Assembly: GCF_000376885.1 (NCBI RefSeq)
Contig: NZ_AQXR01000010.1
Span: 372,001-436,000 of the forward strand
Direction of reading: 5' to 3'
Source: Alloscardovia criceti DSM 17774
GTDB lineage: Bacteria > Actinomycetota > Actinomycetes > Actinomycetales > Bifidobacteriaceae
Length of the DNA stretch: 64,000 nucleotides
Made by a program: the position numbers and the translations under genes. Within the stretch, counting starts at the first letter, position 1. Each line of letters begins with the position of its first letter. The notes under the pieces were generated by a model that was not told the origin of the DNA, ran no database searches, and worked only from the letters and a program-made list of their open reading frames with translations. This document shows, piece after piece, positions 1 through 8,625 of the stretch.

Positions 1-1526
1 CATGCAATTGTGCCTGCTAAGGCGCGATGATTGACATACTTTGAGCGCAGATTGATGGCCTCACGATACAGACTCAGCATAGAGCCATCTCCACATTGTC
101 CTTGAGTATCGGCCGCGAAATCAACAAACCACTGCGGCTGTGGAAGATTGGATTTGCCTGTATCGCTAAAACCAAAAGCTCCTTCTACACCACGCGCACG
201 CGTCCACGGCAAAGGTACACGACACCCATCTCGCCCTTTGAAGGAGTGCCCACTTCTCTCCCAGATAGGATCTTGGATATCCTTATCCGTCAGCCCCAGA
301 TCCTCCGGTAGCCCCAATTCTTCCCCTTGATACACAAAAGCCGTACCCGGCAAACCGAGCTCAATCAACGCCGCCGATCGCGCCCGCTGAGTAGCAAGCG
401 CTACATCAATCTTCGGATCCGTATTATTCGATGTCACCCAATGCTCCACGTCGACGCCTTTGTCCAAGCCCAATCGACTAGCCACGCGTGGCACATCATG
501 ATTGCCCAAAACCCACGTTGGGCTTGCGCCTACAGAAGTGGCTCCCTGGAAGGTTCTTTCGATAATTTCTCGGTATTCGCGCGCATCATAGGCAGATTTC
601 AGTAGAGAAAAATCAAAAACGGCTCCCAGCTCGTCTTGTTGTGCATATTCAAACACACGAGACGTCATCGGCGTCCACGTCTCACCAATCGCGAATATCT
701 CGGAATCATAAGAATTCAGCACTTCGCGCCATTCGCGGTAAATCTCATGCACCTCGTTGCGATCCCATAAAGGATCACCCCCTCTGGTGTCTTCCGGCGC
801 AGGAATTTCTGGATGTTGTCGATCACGCAAGGGCTCACGTAAATCTTTCGCAAGTGCATGCGAAACATCTACCCTAAAGCCATCCACGCCACGGTCCGCC
901 CAAAACTTGAGCGTTGTGATGAAATCCGCTCGCACTTCAGGATTATCCCAATTGAGATCGGGCTGTTCGGGCGCAAAAAGATGCAAATAGTACCAACCAT
1001 CACCGCATGCCTGCCACGCGCTTCCACCGAAATTACTCATCCAGTTTGTAGGAGGTAGGTTATGCTTTTCCCCACGACCCCGACGGAAAATATAGCGTTC
1101 ACGCTCGGGCGATCCGGGCTGGCTGCGCAATGCTTCTTGGAACCAAGGATGCTGATCGCTGGTATGATTGGGCACGATATCCACGACTACACGTATGCCC
1201 CGCGCATGAGCCTGGCTGACCATAACATCAAAATCATCCAGCGTGCCCAACCGTGGATCGATATTTCTGTAATCCGCCACATCATACCCACCATCCTTCA
1301 GGGGAGATGGGTAAAACGGCGATAGCCAGATTGCGTTCACGCCCAAGGATTGGATGTAATCCATACGACGTGTAACGCCCGCAATATCGCCTATGCCATC
1401 ACCATTCGAATCCGAGAATGCACGTGGATATATTTGGTAAATCACAGCATCGCGCCACCACGCGTTCTTATGGTCTTTTAGGCGATGAGTGTCGCATGCG
1501 ACAGAATTGTGGGAAGGAATATTCAT
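1..1526 (-). CDS. GH13 alpha-glucosidase, 3' end outside window
   Basis: This enzyme hydrolyses alpha-glucosidic bonds in short oligosaccharides, probably in the cytoplasm after ABC import. About 508 codons are visible; the C-terminus lies beyond the left edge. The sequence opens with DAVIYQIYPRAFSDSNGDG and has the GH13 landmarks: VPNH, the nucleophile Asp near residue 220 in GFRVDVSH, the acid/base Glu near residue 282 in AIGET, and the transition-state Asp near residue 344 in GNHD. The ATG at 1526 has AAGGA seven bases upstream and starts four bases after the permease stop, so it is the last gene of the sugar operon. The DVSH form resembles actinobacterial alpha-glucosidases. Exact linkage preference (alpha-1,4, alpha-1,6 or sucrose) cannot be read here. 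Confidence 0.9.
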   Translation of the reverse strand, partial: MNIPSHNSVACDTHRLKDHKNAWWRDAVIYQIYPRAFSDSNGDGIGDIAGVTRRMDYIQSLGVNAIWLSPFYPSPLKDGGYDVADYRNIDPRLGTLDDFDVMVSQAHARGIRVVVDIVPNHTSDQHPWFQEALRSQPGSPERERYIFRRGRGEKHNLPPTNWMSNFGGSAWQACGDGWYYLHLFAPEQPDLNWDNPEVRADFITTLKFWADRGVDGFRVDVSHALAKDLREPLRDRQHPEIPAPEDTRGGDPLWDRNEVHEIYREWREVLNSYDSEIFAIGETWTPMTSRVFEYAQQDELGAVFDFSLLKSAYDAREYREIIERTFQGATSVGASPTWVLGNHDVPRVASRLGLDKGVDVEHWVTSNNTDPKIDVALATQRARSAALIELGLPGTAFVYQGEELGLPEDLGLTDKDIQDPIWERSGHSFKGRDGCRVPLPWTRARGVEGAFGFSDTGKSNLPQPQWFVDFAADTQGQCGDGSMLSLYREAINLRSKYVNHRALAGTIA

Positions 1527-1530
1527 CACA

Positions 1531-2355
1531 TTATCCTTTGACAGAGCCTGCAAGCATTGCACGAATGAAATAGCGTTGCAAGAAGATAAACAAAATCACG
1601 GTTGGGGCCATAATGAGCAAAGCGCCCGCATTGAGTAAAACCACATCGGTCTGGTATTGTCCTACGAAGGATTGCAAAGCACCCGCCATTGTGCGTTTTT
1701 CAGGATCGTTGATGAGCACGACTGCCAGAAGGAACTGATTCCATGTGGCGAGGAATGTCAGAATGCCTAAGGAACTTAAGGCCGGCAAGGCTAGAGGTAG
1801 TTCAATATGCAGGAAAGTCCTGAAATGCCCTGCTCCATCGATTTCAGCCGCTTCAATCAGATCATGTGGCATCTGCTCAAAGCAGGAGCGCATCCACATA
1901 ATGGCGAAGGGCATATTCAAGCCGATCATGGGCAAAATAAGTGCCAGTCGCGTATTGAGGATGCCCATGGCACTGATTTCGTAGTACAAAGGCGTAACCA
2001 AAGTTTCAAAGGGAATGGTCAGTCCTACGAGGAACAGCATGTATAGCAGACGTGCAAAGGGAATATGCAATGTCGCGAAGGCGTAACCGCCCAAAGCAGC
2101 AAAAATGATCACCGCTGGAACCACACCCAGCACCAAAATAATGCTGGATTTCAACAGCGGCGCAATATTGGCTACATTCCATGCATCAATGAAGTTTTCC
2201 CAATGGAGTTGCCCACTGAAATCTATGCCCTCGGGTGTGCTTCCTTGTGGTTGAAGCGCTGCCGACAGCATGCTGATGAAGGGAAGAATGGTAAAAAGTA
2301 TGGTGATGATAAGCACCGCATAACCAAAATATCGAGTACTCTGCGACTGCTTCAT
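1531..2355 (-). CDS. Sugar ABC transporter permease, MalG type
   Basis: This is one of two membrane subunits of a CUT1-family carbohydrate importer. It has 274 residues and six predicted membrane segments. The cytoplasmic EAA loop is visible as EAAEIDGAGHFRTFLHIELP, which docks the ATPase. The start chosen is the ATG at 2355, which follows AGGAAGG at a normal distance and lies one base past the stop of the partner permease. An ATG at 2364 would sit directly against that site. The C-terminus GSVKG is typical of MalG-type permeases. It is co-transcribed with the binding protein, the partner permease and the alpha-glucosidase. No ATPase gene is in the operon. Confidence 0.9.
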   Translation of the reverse strand: MKQSQSTRYFGYAVLIITILFTILPFISMLSAALQPQGSTPEGIDFSGQLHWENFIDAWNVANIAPLLKSSIILVLGVVPAVIIFAALGGYAFATLHIPFARLLYMLFLVGLTIPFETLVTPLYYEISAMGILNTRLALILPMIGLNMPFAIMWMRSCFEQMPHDLIEAAEIDGAGHFRTFLHIELPLALPALSSLGILTFLATWNQFLLAVVLINDPEKRTMAGALQSFVGQYQTDVVLLNAGALLIMAPTVILFIFLQRYFIRAMLAGSVKG

Positions 2356-2356
2356 G

Positions 2357-3244
2357 TTAATCATCCTTCCTATTGACGAGTGACTGTAGCGGACCGACCA
2401 CCACAAAGACTAGAACCATGAGCGTGACGGCGAGCGCAGATGCGAGACCAACGGCTTGCTGCGTGAAAGCCAGACGATATACCTGCACACCTGGCACCAT
2501 CGTGGAGGTACCCGGCCCACCCTGAGTAGACATGTAGACCACATCGAAGCTTGCCAGCGCGGACACAATGGTCATGGTGAGACATACGCCAATTTGCCCA
2601 CGTAAGCCCGGCAGCGTAATCGCAAAAAGCTTTCGCCACCATCCAGCACCGTCTAGCGATGCCGCTTCATATAGTGATTCATCAATGCCGCCGATGCCGG
2701 AAAGGAGAAGCACAATGCAGAATCCGAGCTGGAGCCAGAATCCGATAATGCCCACAGCTCCCAGTGCTACGCTTTGCTCTCCCAGCCACACGTGCGTAAA
2801 TTGTCCCAAACCGATGGAACGCAAAATCTGGTTAATGGCACCTTTATCCGCCAGCATCCATGTCCAAGCCACACCGGCCGCCGCTCCTGGAATAACGCGT
2901 GGCAAAAAGAGGCACACCTGTGCGAATGAGCTCAAGCCCTTGTGCCTGATGTCTTTTATGAGCACCGCGACGATTAAACCAATGGCGATAGGAATGATGG
3001 AGAAGAAGATGATGAGGAAGAACGAGTGGAGTATGGACCCGTACAAGCTTGCATCCGTAAATACCGTACGATAATTTTCGAGACCCACCCAAGTAGCCAG
3101 ATCGATGCCATTCCAGTCATACAGGGAGTACCACACGGTTTGAATAATTGGCCACAGCACAAAGACGGCATAAAACACAAATGCAGGAAGTAAAAATGCA
3201 AGTCCCACGAACTTCAAGCGAAGCTTAGAACCTAATGATTTCAT
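2357..3244 (-). CDS. Sugar ABC transporter permease, MalF type
   Basis: This is the second integral-membrane subunit of the same oligosaccharide importer, 295 residues with six predicted helices. The EAA loop reads YEAASLDGAGWWRKLFAITL, with the conserved A-x-x-DGA-x6-F/I-x-LP pattern. The ATG at 3244 begins MKSLGSKLRL and has GGAAGA just upstream; a longer reading would add an uncharged leader without family support. The gene ends one base before the next permease, so the two are probably translationally linked. About 78 bases separate it from the binding-protein gene, which is common in sugar operons where the binding protein is made in excess. Confidence 0.9.
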   Translation of the reverse strand: MKSLGSKLRLKFVGLAFLLPAFVFYAVFVLWPIIQTVWYSLYDWNGIDLATWVGLENYRTVFTDASLYGSILHSFFLIIFFSIIPIAIGLIVAVLIKDIRHKGLSSFAQVCLFLPRVIPGAAAGVAWTWMLADKGAINQILRSIGLGQFTHVWLGEQSVALGAVGIIGFWLQLGFCIVLLLSGIGGIDESLYEAASLDGAGWWRKLFAITLPGLRGQIGVCLTMTIVSALASFDVVYMSTQGGPGTSTMVPGVQVYRLAFTQQAVGLASALAVTLMVLVFVVVGPLQSLVNRKDD

Positions 3245-3322
3245 AGTCTTCCATTGCCTTTCCACAAAATAATGGGCGCGGAATCTACCATCACACACAT
3301 GGAGATTCCACGCCCATGTCTG

Positions 3323-4645
3323 CTATTTGACTTCAGAGTCGTACTGCTTTTGAAGTGCTTGCACAAACTCCTGAGGTGTTTGAGAACCATCAATCAGAGT
3401 TTGGAAGTTTGGAATAATACCGCTCGCTTGCATAGCCGCCGTAGCATTATTGATATAGTCCGTTGTATTATCCGCGGAAACTAACTGCGTTTGAGCTTGA
3501 AGAATCTGAGTCAGCAATGGATTATCTGATGTTAATTCACCTTCGCCAATTGCTGGATATCCGTGCTTGACTGCAATCTGTCGCGCCTCATCGCTCATAA
3601 GGAAGTTGAGGAAAGCTGCTGCAGCATTCTTATTCTTGGCATTGCTCGGAATACCAAATGGCGTCACGGCGTTAGAGGCGGCCGAACCTGTCTGATCTGC
3701 CGTGCTTCCTGGGAATGCAAAGAAGCCCACGTTTGAACCGAGGCTCTCATTCAAGGATGAAGAGAACCAGCTACCGGCCGGGAAGAACAAGCCTTCACCT
3801 TGAGTAAAGCGCCCAACGGCCGTAGTGCCGTCCAAAGCCACAGCATCTGAACTGAAGTATCCACTGTTCGCCCAGTTTTGAATGGTTTCAGCCGCCTTGA
3901 TCGCACCTTCCTCGTTGATCGTTGCCCCGTCCTTCTGATAAATCCAGTTATTGACCACTTCTGCGCCAGAATTATTGGTCCATAAAGCTTGATAAATGAA
4001 AGACGTGCCACCCTCTTTAGCCGGCATAATCATAGGCGTGACGCCCGCATCCTTGGCAATCTGCAAATCCTTTTCCAGCTCGTCCATGGATTGAGGAGCT
4101 TGCGTAATGCCCAGAGACTGTGCCACGGCTGTGTTCCAGTACATGCCCGTCATAGAAACCGCATCCGGCACGGCATATAAATTGCCCGAGCCAATTTTGC
4201 CGGAAGCGTCCACTCGGTAGGACATCGCTTGTGAATCTGGTATATCCCAGCCATACAGCGTGGCGTATTCCTCTAGGCTTATGACGTGCTTCCCGCGCAC
4301 GGCCGAATTGATATCCGTAATGCGGGCCACATCTGGCGCGTCTGCAGAGGAGATAATGCGTGGACCGTTTTGTGCGGACGTATTATCCGGATCATACGTA
4401 GCCTTGACGGTCACATTTGGGTATTGTGCTTCAAATGCCTGGATCAAATCGTCATCGAATTCTTTTAACCCAGCACCGTCCCACAGCGTCAACGTGATAT
4501 TTTCCGATCCGAAGTCTTTGCTGGCCGGCTCACTGGTAGCCGATGAGGATTGCGCACTTCCGGGTGCGCAGGCACTCAGAGCACCCAGCAACGCAAATGC
4601 GGAAACGGCTGCCGTTGCCATCTTTCCAAACTGTGTCATCTTCAT
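3323..4645 (-). CDS. Extracellular sugar-binding lipoprotein
   Basis: This is the substrate-binding protein of the importer, anchored outside the membrane by a lipid. Its 440 residues begin with a basic, hydrophobic signal peptide ending in the lipobox LSAC, so Cys26 should be the lipidated residue; a Ser-rich linker follows. The body contains ENITLTLWDGAG and FEAQYPNVTVKATY, typical of family 1 solute-binding proteins. The ATG at 4645 has AAAGGAGAG at good spacing. It is the first gene of the operon and is transcribed from a promoter that overlaps a LacI-type operator. The linked alpha-glucosidase suggests an alpha-glucoside substrate; the exact sugar is inference. Confidence 0.9.
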   Translation of the reverse strand: MKMTQFGKMATAAVSAFALLGALSACAPGSAQSSSATSEPASKDFGSENITLTLWDGAGLKEFDDDLIQAFEAQYPNVTVKATYDPDNTSAQNGPRIISSADAPDVARITDINSAVRGKHVISLEEYATLYGWDIPDSQAMSYRVDASGKIGSGNLYAVPDAVSMTGMYWNTAVAQSLGITQAPQSMDELEKDLQIAKDAGVTPMIMPAKEGGTSFIYQALWTNNSGAEVVNNWIYQKDGATINEEGAIKAAETIQNWANSGYFSSDAVALDGTTAVGRFTQGEGLFFPAGSWFSSSLNESLGSNVGFFAFPGSTADQTGSAASNAVTPFGIPSNAKNKNAAAAFLNFLMSDEARQIAVKHGYPAIGEGELTSDNPLLTQILQAQTQLVSADNTTDYINNATAAMQASGIIPNFQTLIDGSQTPQEFVQALQKQYDSEVK

Positions 4646-4690
4646 TGATTCTCTCCTTTGATTCAACACGAAGATAGTTTCTAAGTATTT

Positions 4691-4707
4691 ACCTAAGCGC
4701 TTATGGT
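4691..4707. promoter_or_regulatory. LacI-family operator 1, at the transport operon promoter
   Basis: This site contains the perfect palindrome TAAGCGCTTA (4694-4703), with the central CG typical of LacI-family sites. On the minus strand it lies immediately downstream of the -10 element of the binding-protein promoter, so a bound repressor would block initiation. It matches operator 2 over CATAA-K-CGCTTAGGTA when read on the minus strand. Confidence 0.75.
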
Positions 4708-4709
4708 TA

Positions 4710-4737
4710 AGTATACACATGTAATAAAATAATTCAA
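4710..4737 (-). promoter_or_regulatory. Promoter of the sugar transport operon
   Basis: On the minus strand there is a TTGAAT -35 element (4732-4737), a 16-base spacer and a TATACT -10 element (4710-4715). The start point would fall inside operator 1, giving a leader of about 55-60 bases before the binding-protein ATG. Confidence 0.65.
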
Positions 4738-4769
4738 ATCTAAAATGTAGGGATTTTATCTCCAGAAAA

Positions 4770-4786
4770 CATAATCGCTTAGGTAT
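4770..4786. promoter_or_regulatory. LacI-family operator 2, near the regulator gene
   Basis: This is a second copy of the operator, in opposite orientation, reading CATAATCGCTTAGGTAT on the plus strand. Its centre lies about 79 bases from that of operator 1, so one tetramer or two dimers could control both divergent units. The overlap with TATACT at 4784-4789 suggests autoregulation. Confidence 0.7.
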
Positions 4787-4820
4787 ACTCTCATGAGTAG
4801 AATGAGAAATTAAAACCGAT

Positions 4821-4829
4821 TGATATAAT
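4821..4829 (+). promoter_or_regulatory. Extended -10 element of the lacI-type gene
   Basis: The sequence TGATATAAT is a perfect extended -10 element. It lies about 31 bases before the GTG start, leaving a short leader that carries the AGGAGG ribosome-binding site. No good -35 hexamer is visible, as is usual for extended -10 promoters. Confidence 0.5.
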
Positions 4830-4859
4830 CAACGGTATTTCTACTACGAGGAGGGATTG

Positions 4860-5867
4860 GTGAAGAAGCCAACAATTGCAGACGTTGCACAGGCCGCCGG
4901 TGTGTCTACCTACACGGTTTCTCGAGCACTGCGCGGCCTCAAGCATGTCAACGAAGAAACACGCAAAAAAGTGCTCTACGCAGCCCAATCCTTGAACTAT
5001 ACGGCTTCACCTACCGCCGCCGCTTTAGCCACGGGCCATACTCATCGCATAGCTCTGCTCGTCCGCGAAAGTTTGAGTGGTTGGTTCACAGGGGAAATCG
5101 CCGAAGGCATCTACGATGTTCTTTTTCCTCAAGAGTACGATTTAATTCTGTATCGCGCAGGCAACGAGGCCGAAAGACAGGAATTTTTTAGACGCAGGCC
5201 AGCGAACCGCAATGCAGATGCTCTGATTCTGTCCGGTTTTGGCCCCGATGAGGCGGAACGAGATGAATTGAAAAAACTGGATATGCCTATTATCTCCATC
5301 AATGCATCTCAGGCGCAATACGCTCAAGCAACTGTAGGCATCGACGATATTGCAGGCGAAAAATCGGCCGTGCAGTATCTTGCAGCCCTAGGCCATACGC
5401 ACTTTGCCTATATTGGGAAATCCTATAAGAACGCGAGCTGGGGATCCGATGAACGTGTTATGGGTTATCGAGAGGCTCTGCGCGAATTACAATTAAACGA
5501 TTGCGGCACTTTTGAACTGACAGCCCTATCCCCCCTGGAAATTCGCAGAATTGTGGCACATATTTTAGCCTTACCACAGCCTCCTACGGCTCTGTGCGTA
5601 TGGTCAGATATGATTGCAATGCAAGTCGTACACGAGCTACGCAATATGGGCATCGATTGCCCGCGCAAAATCTCCGTTATGGGCTTTGATGGGCAAACCA
5701 CCGCAATAGATTCCGGCATTTCCACGGTTCAGCAACCGGCTCGCGAAATCGGCGCACGCAGCGCTCAGGTGGCCTTGGATTTAATTCATAACACAGTGCT
5801 TGACAAGACTCATATTGTGCTGCCTACAACGCTGCTCCCGCTGGAAACCACCGCAGCACCGCAGTAG
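4860..5867 (+). CDS. LacI-family transcriptional regulator of sugar uptake
   Basis: This DNA-binding regulator has 335 residues, the family's usual length. The N-terminal helix-turn-helix reads TIADVAQAAGVSTYTVSRAL, followed by a hinge helix and a periplasmic-binding-protein-like sugar-sensing domain (SVMGFDGQ and ISTVQQPAREIG near the C-terminus). The GTG at 4860 is preferred over the adjacent TTG at 4857 because AGGAGG lies at better spacing from it. It is divergent from the transport operon, and two matching palindromes lie between them. It is probably a local repressor released by an imported alpha-glucoside or its product. Confidence 0.9.
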   Translation: MKKPTIADVAQAAGVSTYTVSRALRGLKHVNEETRKKVLYAAQSLNYTASPTAAALATGHTHRIALLVRESLSGWFTGEIAEGIYDVLFPQEYDLILYRAGNEAERQEFFRRRPANRNADALILSGFGPDEAERDELKKLDMPIISINASQAQYAQATVGIDDIAGEKSAVQYLAALGHTHFAYIGKSYKNASWGSDERVMGYREALRELQLNDCGTFELTALSPLEIRRIVAHILALPQPPTALCVWSDMIAMQVVHELRNMGIDCPRKISVMGFDGQTTAIDSGISTVQQPAREIGARSAQVALDLIHNTVLDKTHIVLPTTLLPLETTAAPQ

Positions 5868-5884
5868 TCCTCCCGTGCACAATA

Positions 5885-5912
5885 AAAGCCGCTGGCATCC
5901 ACCAGCGGCTTT
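5885..5912. terminator. Hairpin terminator between convergent genes
   Basis: An 11-bp perfect stem (AAAGCCGCTGG / CCAGCGGCTTT) has a six-base loop. T-rich sequence follows on both strands, so it can end both the lacI-type transcript and the leftward permease transcript. Confidence 0.75.
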
Positions 5913-5928
5913 ATACATATCACGCAAG

Positions 5929-7430
5929 CTAAGCTTTCTTCTTCGGATGCGTTTCTTCGTTCAGCAAGGAATGCTTATACGAATACGCGAAGTAAATAGC
6001 AATGCCTACGGCCAACCAGACGAGGAAGCGAATCCAGGTGAGCACGGACAGGTAGAACATCACGATAAAGCACACAATGGCAATCAAGATTGGTAACCAT
6101 GGATTGCCTGGAACTTTGAACGAGCGTTCGAAATCTGGGCGCTTTTTGCGCATGACGGGATGCCCACACATACCAACACAAAGGCGGACAGCGTACCAAT
6201 ATTTACCATATCGGCCAGCACACTGATATCAAAAGTGGAGGCAATGACAGCCACTACGACACTGGAAACGATTTGCAATTTTGCTGGCACACCGCGCTTA
6301 TTGGTGTGAGAAATGCCCTGAGGAAGCAAGTTGTCACGGCTCATGGCAAAGACTACGCGCGTCAAGCCGAGGAGCAATACCATAACGACCGTGGTGAGGC
6401 CTATCAAAATGCCAAAGGAAATAATTTTCGCAGCCCAGCCCGCTCCTACAAGTTCAAACGCGGTAGATAGCGAAGGATTTTTCACTTGCGCGAGCTGAGC
6501 GTAGGACACCATGCCCGAAGTGACGATGGTCACCAAGACGTAGAGCAAAATCACAATGCCCAAACCGAGGGTGATACCGCGCGGCACTGTGCGCGCAGGA
6601 TCCTTGGCTTCCTCGGACGCGGTGGCGATAATATCAAAACCAATGAAGGCAAAGAACACCAAGGCCGCACCAGACAGCACACCGTCCCAACCGTACATGC
6701 TGGCTTGCTGACCGGAAATCCACTGCAAGAGTGGCTCCTCCAAGGTGGCGAGCGTCGATGCAGCATCACCCGAGCTTTGCACGACCTGAGTTGGTGGAAT
6801 GAATGGGCTGAGATTGCTTGCATTGAAGTAGAAGAATCCGACCACAATAATAAAAAGCACCACACCGACCTTGATAACGGTCAAAATAGAGTCGAAGCGG
6901 CTGGAAATCTTCGTTCCCACCAAAAGCAATAAGGTAAAGAAGGTAACAATGGCTATTGGCGCAAAATCAATGGTGAAATGAGGTGCCACCTGCCATTGCG
7001 TGACAATAGGATATCCCATAAGTCTGAAGAAGTCGCGCAAATACAGACCCCAGTATTTCGCGATAACCGATGCAGCCATGAGGAGCTCCAAAATGAGATC
7101 CCAGCCGATAATCCACGCAATAAATTCACCCAAAGTCGTGTAGGTGAAGGTGTAGGCAGAGCCCGCAGCCGGCACCATAGAGGCGAATTCGGCGTAACAC
7201 AATGCCACACCCACGCACACTGCGCCAGCGATGATAAAGCTGAGAATCGCGCCCGGGCCCGCATGAAAAGCAATAGCCTGAGCGCCTACAGAGAAAATAC
7301 CTGCGCCAACAGCCACGGCTACAGCCATCGTAGCCATATCCCACACTCCCAAATTCCTTTTCAGAGAGTGTCCTTCGGCTTTTGTCTGCTCCAACGCAGT
7401 TTCGATAGATTTAGTTCGCAAAAGTTTCAC
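5929..7430 (-). pseudogene. APC-family amino-acid permease, interrupted by a frameshift
   Basis: An intact copy would be a cytoplasmic-membrane amino-acid transporter of about 500 residues and 12 or more helices. The first reading frame (GTG at 7430) carries the N-terminal APC signature VAVGAGIFSVG and runs well through FVLVCVG. It then shifts near 6160-6168 and ends at 6084 in unrelated residues. The expected continuation, MRKKRPDFERSFKVPG and the last helices, lies in a neighbouring frame down to 5929. One missing base in the short C-run of GGCATCCCGTC would explain it. This may be a real pseudogene, a phase-variable site or an assembly error. The GTG start has TACATT six bases upstream and no ribosome-binding site. 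Confidence 0.8.
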
Positions 7431-7436
7431 GTAAAT

Positions 7437-7442
7437 AATGTA
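7437..7442 (-). promoter_or_regulatory. -10 element of the permease, leaderless type
   Basis: TACATT on the minus strand ends six bases before the GTG at 7430. No Shine-Dalgarno sequence lies between them. This predicts a transcript beginning at or near the start codon. Confidence 0.45.
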
Positions 7443-7601
7443 CTAGATACGCCATTTTTTGCAAGAAATGTGGGATTACTGTATCAGTAGGTGAACATAT
7501 GCGGCCTTTTTCGCGAAAATACCACACAATAGGCGCACTTCATATGTGTGTTGGGCTGAAGAATGCGATGTCGCTCTCGCTCAGAGCGCAGTGATACGGC
7601 T

Positions 7602-8504
7602 CTAAATCTCCTCGTATGGATCGTTGAGATGCGTATGAAATTCCTCCAAAGTCCAGCCTTGCGCGGTGATGTATTGGGCGATTTCTTCGCCCACATATCT
7701 AAAATGCCAGTCCTCATAGCCCACACCGGTGTGCTCCTGCTTCCCCTCTGGGAAACGCAAAATAAAACCATATTGCGGCGCAATATCTTGAACCGCCTGT
7801 GCAATCGCCGGATCTTGAGCATTCATTTCTTCGATTGTGCACATATCCACGGCTAGTCCTGACTGATGCTCCGACGCCCCTGGCGGCTGCGAATATGTTT
7901 TGACATATTCTTCCGCCTGCTCCCGGCTCCACTGCGGATGCGCTTGCATCTCGGAGCTGACGTAAGATTCAAACAAAGACGCTTGATAATTCACACTGCG
8001 ATAGCAGGAAATCAGGTGCTCTGAGCTATGGATCTGCTGAGCAGCACTCAAAAATCCGGCAAGATTGTCGGCAATGCGGGCATCTACGGAGCATCGCGAA
8101 TTCATCACGCTCAGCTGCGGACTTAGTTCGTCCGTGATGTTTTCACGGTTTATCAAAATAATGCGCCAGTCGTCTGCCGTAACCCCGAAATGTTCGGCAA
8201 TGGTTTGTGGCTCTGCTTCAGCTTGAGTTTCCTGTGCTGGAGCCTCTGGCGACTGTGATGTTTCTGTCTGATCGAGCTGCTGTGTTTGTACAGGCTGAGC
8301 GTTTTGGCTCGTGCGTGTTTGGCTATTCGCAAACCACACCACAAAAAGGGCAATGCCGATAATGACTGCAATGGCAAGGATTATCAGAGCAATAGCCTTC
8401 CACGGTTTTACAGCCCTGTGCACACCATGGCGTGCCCGCGTACGCGTGTCGGTATGACTGCCGCTACTGCGCGGCGAGTGTGAGTCTTCTGTGCCTCTTC
8501 TCAT
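7602..8504 (-). CDS. VanY-type D-alanyl-D-alanine carboxypeptidase, membrane anchored
   Basis: This zinc peptidase trims the terminal D-alanine from peptidoglycan stem peptides outside the cell. The 300 residues comprise a short basic cytoplasmic tail, one membrane helix (about 36-58), a Gln/Thr-rich linker (about 60-95) and a VanY catalytic domain. The zinc-site motifs are SEHQSGLAVD and EDWHFRY. The ATG at 8504 is preceded by TACAAT eight bases upstream and lacks a well-spaced ribosome-binding site. There is no vanR/vanS or vanH/vanA context, so housekeeping cell-wall maturation is more likely than glycopeptide resistance. Confidence 0.88.
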   Translation of the reverse strand: MRRGTEDSHSPRSSGSHTDTRTRARHGVHRAVKPWKAIALIILAIAVIIGIALFVVWFANSQTRTSQNAQPVQTQQLDQTETSQSPEAPAQETQAEAEPQTIAEHFGVTADDWRIILINRENITDELSPQLSVMNSRCSVDARIADNLAGFLSAAQQIHSSEHLISCYRSVNYQASLFESYVSSEMQAHPQWSREQAEEYVKTYSQPPGASEHQSGLAVDMCTIEEMNAQDPAIAQAVQDIAPQYGFILRFPEGKQEHTGVGYEDWHFRYVGEEIAQYITAQGWTLEEFHTHLNDPYEEI

Positions 8505-8512
8505 ACCTCATA

Positions 8513-8518
8513 ATTGTA
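8513..8518 (-). promoter_or_regulatory. -10 element of vanY-like gene, leaderless type
   Basis: TACAAT on the minus strand ends eight bases before the ATG at 8504, so transcription should start at or just before the start codon. Confidence 0.55.
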
Positions 8519-8612
8519 ACAATGGACACGTATGGCGCACCTGCTCCACAAGTTTCCCGCTGCCTACTGCTCCTGCCTCCCACACTTTGTGCACACCTCA
8601 GACGATTTTCGA

Positions 8613-8618
8613 TACAAT
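8613..8618 (+). promoter_or_regulatory. -10 element of the TPR-DUF4037 gene, leaderless type
   Basis: TACAAT ends seven bases before the ATG at 8626. This spacing also decides the start: the reading frame is open 45 codons further upstream, but that extension runs through the promoter. Confidence 0.6.
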
Positions 8619-8625
8619 AGGTCGT

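Noticed and set aside
7602-8504. VanY-like gene as glycopeptide resistance
   Set aside because: No vanRS, vanH or ligase genes are near; VanY-type carboxypeptidases are common housekeeping enzymes.
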